From Serendipita indica DSM 11827 (Eukaryota; Basidiomycota; Agaricomycetes; Sebacinales; Serendipitaceae): DNA of 64,000 nucleotides. The notes under the pieces are model-generated. The model did not search any database. It had not been told where the DNA came from and saw nothing but the letters and a program-made list of their open reading frames with translations. The DNA lies in contig CAJVGD010000002.1 in NCBI GenBank assembly GCA_910890315.1, forward strand, positions 2,418,001 to 2,482,000, given 5' to 3'. Below, one piece after another: positions 34,501 to 46,722 of this stretch; within the stretch, counting starts at the first letter, position 1; each line of letters opens with the position of its first letter. The position numbers and the translations under genes were made by a program.

Positions 34501-37500
34501 TCATCAACGAACCCGCACAACCCGTCAATGCGCATGGACGGGCGATTCAAGGCAGGGAGAAGAGGCAGCGGACTGGATCGGATGTGGATGCGGAGCCCAC
34601 TGCAAACGAAAGTGTCGTCGAGGCTGCACCCGCTGGTGCGGATGTTATCACCTGGGGTCAACTTTCCGAGTTTACTTTCCCCCACGAAGAGGGAGAGGAA
34701 AAGGCAAAGGAGGAGGCACCAGTGCCCACACAAGTGTCGGATATCAAACCGTTTGTCTTCCCACCTCCAAAGAGAGCTGCCACAGTTGCCGTTCGTGCGG
34801 CCTCGCCCGAGCCAATCGACCTCACGCCAGAACCTGCAGCGGAATTCAAGCGAAAGAGCGACTATCAAGGTCTCGCTCGTAGTCCCAAGCCTCCGCCGCT
34901 CACCGACTTGCCGAGACGCGAATCTGACAATGAACGACCCATCTCTTCTGGAGCCTCGAGTGCCCGCGCCTTGCCTCAACCTCCTCAGCGCGCACAGACA
35001 CTCTTAAGCGACTTTAAGCCGCACTCGGTGTCGTCAAATACTGTTCCTGTCTCGTTGTTCAAGAACCTTGGGCATGATAGGTCGAGGGCGACCTCCCGGG
35101 ACCTCAGTCACAGCGGTCGACCCTCGTTGGACGACGTCCATATGCCGATGATTGCACGGTATGGAGCAAAGGTAGTTGAAGCAGAACCCAAGCCTATTGC
35201 TGTGGAAAAGCCAGCGGACAAGCCGACTCTTGTCCTCCCAGAAAATCCGATTCCTCAGCTCAAGACTTCGCCTACGCCACCCAGCCCAAGTGGCTCCTCC
35301 GACTCGGAAGTCTCGCGTCTTGGTGTTGGATCGATTGCCCTCTCCCCGCGAATGGACAGTCTCATCGACGAAAAGATGGAGGCACTTCGACAGGATGTCC
35401 GTACCTTGGTCGAGGCGCACTTGCTGAAGATGAATACGACGACGTCGAACCGCGCCGAAGAGGCACTGATGCGCATCGCTCGCCTCATGCGCGAGCAGGC
35501 GGCTGAGCGCCAAGACAGCAAGTTTGAACCCCTCAACTCTACACTTGTGCGCACAATCGTGGAAGATTCGAGCAAAGAGGTCACGTCTACGATTCAACGC
35601 GAGCTGTCCGAGTTTGCGCATTTGCTTCATTCTAATGTCAAGCGAACGCCCGGAGAGGATATTATCCGTCTCATTGAGGAGCAGGCGTCGAGAGTGATCA
35701 CGGCTGTCAGCGGAGCGACGCACACCTTGGCGGCACGGCTCGAGGTCGTCCATTCTCTGGTTAACCAACCCGCACCAGCACCAGCGCAGGCAGCTCACGC
35801 CCGTGCACCAAGTCACGAGAGTCTTTTACGTGTCCTTCGTCCGCATCTGGAACAATTGCGCGCAGTGCCCTTCGATGTTGATGTCGTGACATCTCGTCTG
35901 GCAGAGGCCGTCAAGCCGACGTTGGCAGACTTTATCGATCTTGCTTCTGACAAGGGCGAGACGGCGGAGTTGATCGTGGCCAAACTCGCTCCAGTCTTGG
36001 CATCTTTGCAGTCGTCTCGTATTGAGACGCAGGAGATTGCGAACCAGCTCGCCGAGGATATCAGTCGGTTGGTCCCTCCCGTGGACTCGGTTGCGCTCAC
36101 GGAACAAGTCGCCGACCTTGTCGTTGAGCGATTGGATTCACGCCTTACGGTTCGGGAAAAGGGAATGAAGCCAGATGCGATTGCTCAGAAGGTTGTCGAG
36201 GTCCTTCAACCGCAACTTTCCACTGCGTCGCGAGAGGAGACGGCAAGCAATCATACCGAGTCAATTATGCGATCATTGGACGCCCTTTCCAAACGCGTCG
36301 AGCAAGCGCTGCATGCAGCGACACATGCAAAGGCCACTGCGCAGCACTCGACTGTGCAGTCCGACGAGCTTGCAGCTATTATCCTCGAGCTGAGAAAGCT
36401 TGGCGGAGTGACCGAGAGTCAGGCCTCACTCGTTGCCAACGTCTCCGAGCTGCGACCTGCTGTTCTCAGCGAAATCACAACCCTCCACTCGACACTCACC
36501 AGAGGACAAGAGGCCATCTCTGCAAGCCAAGCAACATTGGTTGAGGTCGCCCAACAAACGCAGAACATGGTCGACAGTGGCATGACCGATGTCCTCCACA
36601 CACAAGAACTCCATTCCGCTCATCTGCAAGATGTATTGGCCAACAGCGCTCAGATCTTGAAGGAGGTTTCTATCCTCCCTCACGAATTTGGCTCTACTCA
36701 AGACGCAATTCGAGCGTTGCACTCGGAGCTTGCGTCAAAGCTTCGCACCTTGCCGGACATTATCGAGCTTCAGAACCAGCGACACGATCTCCAAGTACAA
36801 TTGTCCAAAGCACGTTCGAGCCACGGACAAGTTCGCAGCGAAAAGGATCTTCTCGCCGAACGTATTGCCTCTCTAGAAGCTGAGAGGGAGCGTCTGCGAA
36901 TGGAGGTGCAGGCTACTCAGGGCTTGGTTGCTGCAAAGGATGCCGAGCTGGCCGCGGCTGGTGTCAAGACCGAACAGGCAGAGAAGGCGCTTCAGCAGTC
37001 CCTCCTTCGCATCGAGACGTCTGAAGCTGTGTCAAAGATGGTCAAGGAACAGATTGCACGACTAGAAACGGCCAATCGAGAACTGCAGAAGACGAACAAC
37101 GAGCGCCAAGCAAAGGTATGTCGATGTTTGTTTGCCAAAACGTGTGCTAACAGTGCCTACAGATCGATTCCTTGGAATTGCAAATGACTTTTGCGAACAG
37201 GGACAAAGAAACGGCCAAAGAAGCGCTCGCTCGGGTCGAGCAAGAACGTGATGCGACACTCGAACAGCAACAAGACGCCTGGAGAGAGAACAAGCTGATG
37301 TCCCAGAAGCTCGACTCGCTCATGCAGCTCCTCATGTCCAAAGAGAGCGACGAGCTTCGCGAGTTGCGCCGCCAACGAGACAAATCCAAGGTCATGGAGG
37401 CTGAGCTCTCGGCCGCAAAGAAGCGAACTGCCGAACTCGAATCGAAACTTGAGCTTCTGGTGCGCTCAGAAGCAAAGACGAATCAATCACTCGAGGACTC

Positions 37501-38118
37501 TCGTCGCCAAGTCGACGAGTACGAGGACAAGGTCGAGAAACTTGAAAAGGAGCTCGAGCCTCTTCGCCGCCTCGATACGGCGCAAAAGACCCGCGACCGG
37601 GAATTTGAGCAGATTCGGTCGCAGTTGCAACACCAGGAAAAACAGGAGGTATGCATCATCATGACTGGTATCGCTTCATTTCTAATCAGACGTTACAGAA
37701 CCATTTGCGTCAAACCAACATCATGCTGGAGGAAGAACTCACCACGGTTCGAAACGAGCTGGAACTCCTCCAGAAAGCCCAGGCAACTGCAAAGTGGCAA
37801 CACCATCAGTCCAAGGAGCCCACGGCACCAGCCTACGCTCGCGCTGCCCCCACGGTCAATGGGCGAAGTTCAGCCGTCTCTGGTGCTCACTCCTCTCGGT
37901 CGAATACTCCTCCTGCAACGTACAATGGCGTCTGGCAATCCCGACATGCTCCTTCCAAGCCCAATAAGGCGCCTCAGGGATACCAATCCGTTCCGCGCAG
38001 CACTGCACCCTCTTCAAAAGCCAACCACTCATCCTCCGGTTATCGGCGTGCTGCTTCTCCTGCACAGAGCGTCGTCTCGCAAGCACCCACTCTTCGTGAG
38101 AATGGCTGGTGGGAGTAA
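31597..38118 (+). CDS. Very large disordered and coiled-coil protein, unknown function
   Basis: About 2,000 residues over about six exons. MSGHNRRNLSINVAQ opens a Pro/Met-rich disordered region; a conserved-looking patch follows (LEKTLKGKKLVVKVPKE, DVFLPGK joined to GSWDELKRKMIDEKL, LLMFKLNRLRQFQNQD); then acidic and RS-rich stretches; a nine-residue EFKPS repeat (34143-34358); more disordered sequence; helical segments from 35350 (MDSLIDEKMEALRQDVRTL); and a long coiled coil at the C-terminus (36760-37700; ERIASLEAERERLRMEV, ARVEQERDATLEQQQDA, DKVEKLEKELEPL). It ends PTLRENGWWE. Introns lie at about 32374-32428, 32550-32648, 33478-33531, 37116-37161 and 37649-37698. I do not recognise the family. 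A scaffold in polarity, cytoskeleton or septal organisation is a plausible guess. ATG 31597 is taken over 31531 because the upstream stretch looks like a leader. Confidence 0.75.
34143..34358 (+). repeat. Eight-copy 27-base coding repeat (EFKPS motif)
   Basis: Eight consecutive nine-residue units of the form [AP]EFKPSxxA, for example AEFKPSISA, PEFKPSTTA (twice running) and the worn AEFRSTLAA and IEFGPSGLT. The central units are closest, pointing to recent expansion there. Confidence 0.85.
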
Positions 38119-38899
38119 AGGGGTCAGGCTACAAATTTTTTCCTTTACGACATAACTCCGGATTCATGGAAGCTGTATATTGTCAAAAATGTCGCCCATC
38201 TATGCCAACCTATGCCACTCTATGCCTTTCACACTTACTTATTTCCACACATCTTACCATACGGGCATCTTATTCCTTTTGTTGTCGGCTCAGCGCATTA
38301 GTGTATACGTTGCTAACAACAATCAACTCGACGACATACATCGAGCCTTTGTTCATAGCCATAAGGCTCGTGTTAACCTATTAACTTGATATTAACAATA
38401 ACGTTATGGTCCTCAAGTGGCAATCCTCATCGGGTTGCTTGTTGGAAGCTAGCTTCAAACCATGCCAGCTGGATGGTGTCAAGTTTGGCCCGCCAACGGA
38501 ATTGGACTCGTGATTGAATCATCGCTACCGAAAGGAACCATCACATTTGAATCGAGAGGGCGAGTTGGGTGGTCATACTCTCAGAGCAAGTGGATGTCCG
38601 TCTACTAGCAGTTAGGCACGAAATAGTGACAAACGGTGATTTTCGTCTGTACCATGTTGCATTCACTCTCCCATGTGTGTGTCAGCATCTGTCGAGCTTG
38701 CCTTGTGTCATGAGCGGGACTGCCGCGCTGGCTTATTGCACTAAGAAGCACATACATCCCCGTAGCCGTAATCCTCATACATGATATAAATAGCACGCTA
38801 AGCCTACTAGCTTTGCTTACGATATCCGACTTGTACTAAAATGGTAAACATCGTGGTAGCCACAACGCTGGGACAGCATATAAGTAGCATACCAAGGCT
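38119..38899. other. Spacer with a direct repeat arm
   Basis: About 780 bases between the coiled-coil gene and the cysteine-rich gene. Positions 38295-38380 match 40224-40308 in the same orientation. No gene was recognised in the remainder. Confidence 0.4.
38295..38380. repeat. Direct repeat, left copy
   Basis: GCATTAGTGTATACGTTGCT is shared exactly with 40224; the copies then diverge and regain similarity at AAGGCTCGTG. Together the pair brackets the cysteine-rich gene block. Confidence 0.7.
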
Positions 38900-40047
38900 A
38901 TGGCCTCCCTGCCTGTCAATCTTGCTCTTCGTTCGTTGAGCTCACCAATGTATCTCTCGTTTCTCTCCCAGTCGCTTTTGCCCCTGCTTTTCATCGCTGT
39001 CGCATCTGTCGCGGCCCATCCATCCTCAGGTAGCATACATAATGTGTTAGTCACGTCCATTTGTGTCTGGCAGTTGTCAACTACACCAAGACGGAACGGT
39101 TCCGCTCGTCTATGAGGTCGGCGTTTCCAAAGGCCCATCGAATTCGGGTATCCCAGGTATCCTCCAACCCCGTGCGGTGAGCCCGTTTTATGCAGTTCTT
39201 TCCCTGACTGACCCTTCGCCAACCTCGGTGTGCAGATATGTGACCCCGGGTACATGGATGTTTGTCCTCCTGGCAGTACGTAATATTTCTAGGTGGCTTT
39301 CGTTAGGCACAAGAGTCCGGCTCACGACATCTGCCAGTCACGGCTAAGCGAGTTTCGACTTGAACTCCGAACTACTGTGATGCCCTGATTAACGTCAGGC
39401 GAAGCTGGATATCGGACAAGGTCTTGAAATATTTCCTGCTCTTGATCTCTATTCCCCAGTCTCAGTGGTATCCAGGAAGGCAGTCGGTCGTTGATAGCTG
39501 TAACGACAGCCTTGTTGGCTGCTTTTGGGACATCGACACTAACATCGGTTTACAGGACCCTTACTGCTGTCCAACAGGTTACTCAGTTTGTAAGCACAAA
39601 ATACATGTAGACAAGAGTGTGTACTGAACGCTCCTTAGGCTGTCCTCCTCCATCTGAAGTCTGTACGTTCCTCGACTCGCCGTCGCTTGAGAAAGTGCTT
39701 ATTTGAGGCTACTTAGGCTGTGCTGCGGGTGCATTCTGCGTCGGCTCACGTACCTGCTGCAAAGCTACGCAAACAGCCTGCAGGTGAAAGTGGGTGAAGT
39801 CCATGTCGTACTCCTATTGGCCTGACCATCTGTTTAGAGTGCTGTCCTAGTGGAACAACGTGAGTTTTCGTCCTTGCCCAGAACAGATCTAAATACTGCG
39901 CGCTTTCTACTCGACAGTTGCTGCAGTAAGCGCACTCGCTCATCCACTGCGAACACCGGTATCTTAACTAGACTAGATAGCACTTGCTGTGACGTTGGAT
40001 ATACATGCTCCTCATCGGGCCAAAGGCTCGAGCTGGCTTTGAGGTGA
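38900..40047 (+). CDS. Small secreted cysteine-rich protein, many exons
   Basis: Signal-like start MASLPVNLALRSLSSPM leading to YLSFLSQSLLPLLFIAVAS and VAAHPSS. Many short exons follow, each bounded by good splice sites: VVNYTKTERFRSS; CDPGYMDVCPPG; WYPGRQSVVDSCNDSLVGC to GLQDPYCCPTGYSV; CPPPSEV; CAAGAFCVGSRTCCKATQTA; CPSGTT; a short VAAV exon; TCCDVGYTCSSSGQRL, ending ELALR at 40047. Repeated CC, CPxG and CCxxGYxC knots suggest a disulphide-rich extracellular protein of the kind found in fungal secretomes. The exact exon chain is uncertain and no family name can be given. An effector-like or wall role is possible but unproven. Confidence 0.5.
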
Positions 40048-40223
40048 CCGCCGCAGTCTGACAAGGAGCCAAATATTAATTGAAAATCGTGCAGACATTT
40101 CAATTTCTGTGCCTGGTAAAGGCTTGTAAGACCCTTCCCTCCACTTCGTTACGGTCAGGGGATAAGTTGTGATAAATTTCCAGCAAAATCTCACCATACA
40201 GTGCTCCTTTCGTGGCCAGTCGA

Positions 40224-40308
40224 GCATTAGTGTATACGTTGCTACCAACAATAAATCTCCGACAATGTAAATGAAGGCCTTTACTCGTGATTCAAGGCTC
40301 GTGCTGAC
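40224..40308. repeat. Direct repeat, right copy
   Basis: Second copy of the 38295 repeat, lying in the 3' flank of the oxysterol-binding protein gene. By eye the copies share about three-quarters of their bases, with one exact 20-base core. Confidence 0.7.
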
Positions 40309-40334
40309 CCCATATCCACTCGCTCACCACCTTT

Positions 40335-41992
40335 TCAGCCTCCTTTGGATCCTCTGGGACGCTGGGTAATCGTCAACATAAGACGCGATGAAACATTATA
40401 GACGAACTGTATTTTTGGGATCCACCGCCCGTCTGGTTGACATTTGAAGAAGCGTGGCTCGAAACTGACCCCTAGTTCATCCCTCTTATGCGCTGCTGAT
40501 CTCTGTTCGGTCTCCACGGCAGACTTGGCATTGGTGGCTCCTTCCATATCCTTATTCTTGATGGCTTCTGTCAACTTGGACCAGAGTCTACAGCCGATGA
40601 GATGTCAAACCAGAAAGAACGGGTGGCTGACCTTCTAGATTCGTTTGGCTCCTGCTTGTCTTCTGGCAGGCATGTCTTTGGCATGATAGGGGCTTTCTCT
40701 GGATTGAACAGTTCCCTTCGTTGACCAGACTAGAGGTGGGATTAATACCAGCATCGCATTTTTTCGTCCAGGACTCACCGCAAGGTCTGTGTAGTACATC
40801 TCGTGACTCCACTTTCCCGAAATCTCTCCCACATCTGTCGAGCCCTTTCTCACTCTGCCACCAATGGCATTGTACGTCCCCGAGAAATACCCCTTTGACA
40901 ACTGAGCCATGCCAAGCGAGGGACAGAAGCGTTTGCAGCGTACCTTTGTCTTGAACTCGACACTACACGACATTCCGGTATTATCGTTGATCGCGACGCT
41001 CGTATCTCCAAGCTCGAGGATCATAGAGCCAAAAAGAATTCCCCGTGCATACATATTCGGCATACTGATATGGTACTCTGCCTCAGTGTGAGCCATATCT
41101 CTCGGGAAAAGACTTCTACAAACCTCCATCTTCTGGTCTCCTCGTCAGATATACTCGGTTCTCTCCGTCCATCACAGTAGACACCGAGTTACCCAGGAAC
41201 CTCGACTTTGGTTTCAGCTCGCCTGAGATGCGAAGGCCATTCTGTGGTGATATGTAGAAGTAAGCCGAGATGGGCGGATGATGGGAGACTGAAAGGTACG
41301 TCAGACGGCTGGAGAGAAAGATGCAAGACTGGCACACCTTGCTCAGCGATGTAGTATCCACGAGTGCCATTGCTGTAGTCATACCTGCACCGGAAGAATT
41401 CGCCAAGAACGGGGTTGTATCTGTGAGGCTATATTGGACAAGGCGCTATGAGAAATGAAAGTACTGTAGGCGTACGGTTTCTTGACACCCCTTGGCTTGA
41501 CATGCCATCCCGAGAGGTAGTACATGAGTACTCTGATGAATCGTTCCTCTGCCTTCTCCTCTTGATCAGCGCTGAGTGGCCGGCGTTAGAGACGTGCCGC
41601 GGGAGAATTTGAAGAGGAACGTCTCACCCAAATACAAGCTCTGGGTGGCTCATAAAGTCTGTAATCCTCTCTAACATGCTCCTGGGTTCGAGCACAAAGG
41701 TCGGAAAGGTGACTTTGCTGAGATCCATGCCAATTCTATTGATAAGAATCATCGTGAGCGCCTGGGTAACATGATGAGTGGGCACAAACTTGAGTTGTGA
41801 GATCAAGCTCATGATGATCGATCCTTGTTCCTCGTCGCTGTCGATGACGACGCGTCAGCGTTTCTCCAACGCTCGCAGTATCCATTCTACTCACAGGACT
41901 GATGTCTCTGACTCCTCTGGCGCGTCACCTGAGGACACGCTCGCCTTTCGTTTAGAGCCGCCCCAAAGTCCACCCAGCCTAGTCATATCCAT
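40335..41992 (-). CDS. Oxysterol-binding protein (OSBP/Osh family)
   Basis: Moves sterols or PI4P between membranes at contact sites. It is a short OSBP with only the lipid-binding domain: start [19 protein letters not shown] (41992), an acidic linker, [35 protein letters not shown] (lid region), [28 protein letters not shown], and the family fingerprint [13 protein letters not shown]. Then [57 protein letters not shown] and [14 protein letters not shown]. About seven introns. No PH domain or FFAT motif precedes the domain, as in Osh4/Kes1. The last exon is uncertain: the plain frame stops at 40335 (RPRGSKGG), while another frame just downstream reads [18 protein letters not shown], so a further splice may exist. 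Confidence 0.88.
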
Positions 41993-42253
41993 GGTGATTT
42001 TATGAGTTTACTGGGAGTTGTGGTAGAGTCTAGGCGTGTTCTGGCGCCGAGGCTACGTCGCTTTAGCGCAGACTGCGGGGAACGTCGGGGGTCAACGTCT
42101 TGACGCTTGTGGCGTAATAACAGCAACCACTATGTTCCCCAAAGAATGCCTAAATCGAGTAAACAATACTCTATTCAAACATAATTTAGGTCCTTTGATT
42201 GTCAAATCAATCTCTTCGAAGTAGGGCCTTTACACGTTATGCATCATTATACG

Positions 42254-44156
<1,903 letters not shown>

Positions 44157-44332
44157 GGTTAGGAGAAGGTCAAGACGAAGCCAGTTTATACACCTTACGC
44201 CCGACGAGCCGGCTTTTCAAAAACAGTAGGATTAAAAAACGAATAAACAAATAATATATGAGAAAGGAAGCCTGATCAACAGTGACAATCCTACTCCCAA
44301 GGGGATATGTGTAGAGTAATCATTGACGAAGC
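44157..44332. other. Spacer between DBP3 start and the small repeat protein
   Basis: Under 200 bases, presumably the DBP3 promoter and the 3' flank of its upstream neighbour. AT-rich around 44230-44265. Confidence 0.3.
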
Positions 44333-44911
44333 TCTGCAAGTAAGCATGAGAATTACGTCCACACAAGGACGTATATAGACACGTACCAGATAGAGAAGCC
44401 AGACGACGCATTCGTGCGGCTCATACAGCACGACTCGACAACTCCAGAGTTGGAGAACTCTCCAAGTTGGAATGCATAAGGAGTGCAGCCAGTCGAGGCA
44501 TCGGCGCGCTCCATGGGCACGGATGCAACGAACTGTTCAATAGTTGGGCCAGAATGTGCGTTGGAACGGAACATGGGTGCCGACTCGACTTGGAGGACCG
44601 CGCTGACATCAAAGCCAGATGTAGCATCTTCGCGGGACATGGGAGCAGACGTTGGAATCATGCCGTGGTCTGTCATCACCGAGGAGACGGTGGTGACTGA
44701 AACATTGGTAAGCTGAGCTTGAGCAGCGTCGCTCGTCGCCCGAGATTCACTGCAGATAGATCAGAGAGGTAAGAATACGACGGGAAGGGTCTTACTGGCT
44801 CGAGACCGCATTTTCGCGGGCCATTGTGGGCACCATCGTCGTCACCATCAAGGTAGACGAGGAGAAGAACGCAGTGGAGGCGGGAGAGCTCGAGAAGAGA
44901 ATGGCCTGCAT
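44333..44911 (-). CDS. Small protein with internal MxRx[DN]Ax[ST]G repeats
   Basis: Exon 1 MQAILFSSSPASTAFFS to TMARENAVSSQ joins (GTAAGA donor, TCTGCAG acceptor, about 44752-44796) to exon 2, which continues as HESRATSDAAQAQ and runs to SSGFSI. Five short related units recur: TMARENAVSS, PMSREDATSG, PMFRSNAHSG, PMERADASTG and CMSRTNASSG, spaced by 15-30 residues of Ser/Val/Thr-rich sequence. A textbook intron (GTACGT to TTGCAG, 53 bases) begins inside the next codon; using it makes the stop TG-A at 44333, whereas read-through adds eleven residues (WYVSIYVLVWT) and stops at 44353. No KR/KEX2 sites or CaaX end are seen. The function is unknown. A TATA-like TTATAAA sits about 145 bases upstream (45056-45062). 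Confidence 0.6.
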
Positions 44912-45621
44912 GGTAATGCTTCGCTGGAATGATACGAGTAAACTGGCTGCGAGCTGGAGGGCGAAGCAAGGCAGGAGAGGCGAATAAAGATAAGAAGGGG
45001 AAAGGAAAGAGGACAAGAGTGTGATCCACCCGTTGGCACTCGTCGAGGAGGCTTATAAAGGATCGGCGTGACAATTGAGTTGTCCAAGCCAGTTGAAGCT
45101 GCTTCCTTCGGCACCGAAAGCAAATTCTTTCATCGCCGGCTAGATTCTGGCGCTGCCGGAGACACCTCTCGTTAAGCCACTGCCGCCGCTGAGCTTGCAA
45201 AGATATCTGGCTTCCATGTATTCTACTGTGGACAGTGGGGTGATCGCGAGTGCTCGCAGGAGGAGAGATGAAGCACGGTAGTTCGAATCCCGGAAGCGCA
45301 TCCAAATATTCGTCGACACTTCTTCTTTCGGCGGACAAGTTTCTGTCTCCTGCCTCCGCCAGGCTCTTCTGTGCTTTATCAGAGATATAAACCGAGCCTT
45401 GAGTCTGCAAATCTGTTGGGCCCGAAATCACCACGGCATGGATCGGTTCGTCCAGTTGCGAGACAACAGGCCAGCGAATTAGTTGCTGACAAAGTTAGTC
45501 TCTGCGCGTCTAGCACTCAATACTCCTAAACCATGCAAGCGAATGTAGATGAGTGGGTGCAAGTCGCAAGAAAATGCAATAAATTGGAGCCGTGCAATTC
45601 CTTACATAGTGTCTATTATGC
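44912..45621. other. Spacer with TATA element, no other gene seen
   Basis: About 710 bases. CTTATAAAGG at 45055-45064 is the likely core promoter for the small repeat protein. A GTTCGAATCC at 45271-45280 resembles a tRNA B-box but no cloverleaf forms around it. The rest has no supported feature. Confidence 0.4.
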
Positions 45622-46605
45622 TCAACCAATGATGACTTTCTCTTCTCCCTCATTGAGCTCGTATGGGGGAACTTCCAGGTTGAGAGGGGCCGGACCCTTG
45701 CGAATACGTCCAGCTATCAAAAATGTGAGTGAAAAAGAAACTAGAGGATGAAAACCACATACAGATGTCGTAGTGAGAGCCATGGCATGGGCAGAACCAT
45801 CCACCATAGTCTCCGCTCTCACCAATGGGCACACAACCAAGATGAGTGCAGACACCCAACATGACAAGCCATTCTGGGTTCTTGGTACGAGCCTCGTCTG
45901 TCTCTGGGTCGCGAAGAGACTTGACATCGACATTCTTAGCCTCTTCAATCTCGTCTGCTGTACGATGACGGATGAAGACTGGCTTTCCACGCCATTTGAC
46001 AATGACATTCTTGCCCTCGGGAATCGAACCGAGCCCAACTTCGACCTTTGCCAGGGCGAGGACGTCTGCAGAGGCAGACATGGTAGCAAGGAAGTTGGTG
46101 ATCGATGCCTTGGCCATGGAGGCAGATAAAAGTCCCAAACTACCGACCATAAAGTACGAAAGGGCACGTCCATTCTCTGGGTTCTTGCTCTTGTACGGCT
46201 CAAAGTTGGGAACAGCGTTAGGATCCGGAATGGAGCCGTCGTAGAGGCTACGAGCACTGGTATGTATCAGTCTGTACGAAGGGCCAGTGGGCAAGGCTGG
46301 TGAAAAGCCCGTCAGCGCCGTCTTGACGAATCGAAAAAGCTGGATTATGACCGACCGTTGACAAAGGTGCGCGAGACGAGCCCTCGGGGCGTAGACGAAG
46401 CTCCTCCAGCCCAACGAGGCCTAGAATCTGACCGGTGGGATCCATCGTGCTCGTGGTGAGCGTGGGCGGCGTAGTCAACAGCGTCGAGCGTTGAGGCCCT
46501 TGCGTTGAGCGAAAGAAGAGGCGCAAATGGCACTCCATTTGCTGAAACAAGTGCCCCAGTCGGGGGCAAATTTACAGCTTTTTTGAGGGCCCTAACAGTG
46601 GCCAT
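45622..46605 (-). CDS. RIP1: Cytochrome bc1 complex Rieske iron-sulfur subunit
   Basis: Electron carrier of respiratory complex III in the mitochondrial inner membrane. A basic/hydroxylated presequence ([17 protein letters not shown]) is encoded by exon 1, which ends near 46365; exon 2 begins near [18 protein letters not shown]. Then [20 protein letters not shown] (the membrane helix and hinge, [14 protein letters not shown]), [30 protein letters not shown], and the two cluster boxes CTHLGCVP and CPCHGSHYD, which supply the Cys and His ligands. An intron follows GSHYDI, and the last exon [18 protein letters not shown] ends EKVIIG. All motifs and length fit the family. Confidence 0.95.
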
Positions 46606-46722
46606 GATAACAGCGGCCAGACGCGAGCGAAACTAAGTGTCGAGACCCACAAACCGACGGCACGGGTAACGTCGAGATAGACGCGATGTATTACGTAAAA
46701 CCAAGTATCTATATAGTATATA

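Noticed and set aside
33878-34979. Long minus-strand frames opposite the giant protein
   Set aside because: They arise from codon bias and repeats of the real plus-strand gene; no family features or splice logic.
45262-45290. tRNA B-box-like GTTCGAATCC
   Set aside because: The neighbouring bases do not pair as a T-stem and no acceptor or D-arm is found.
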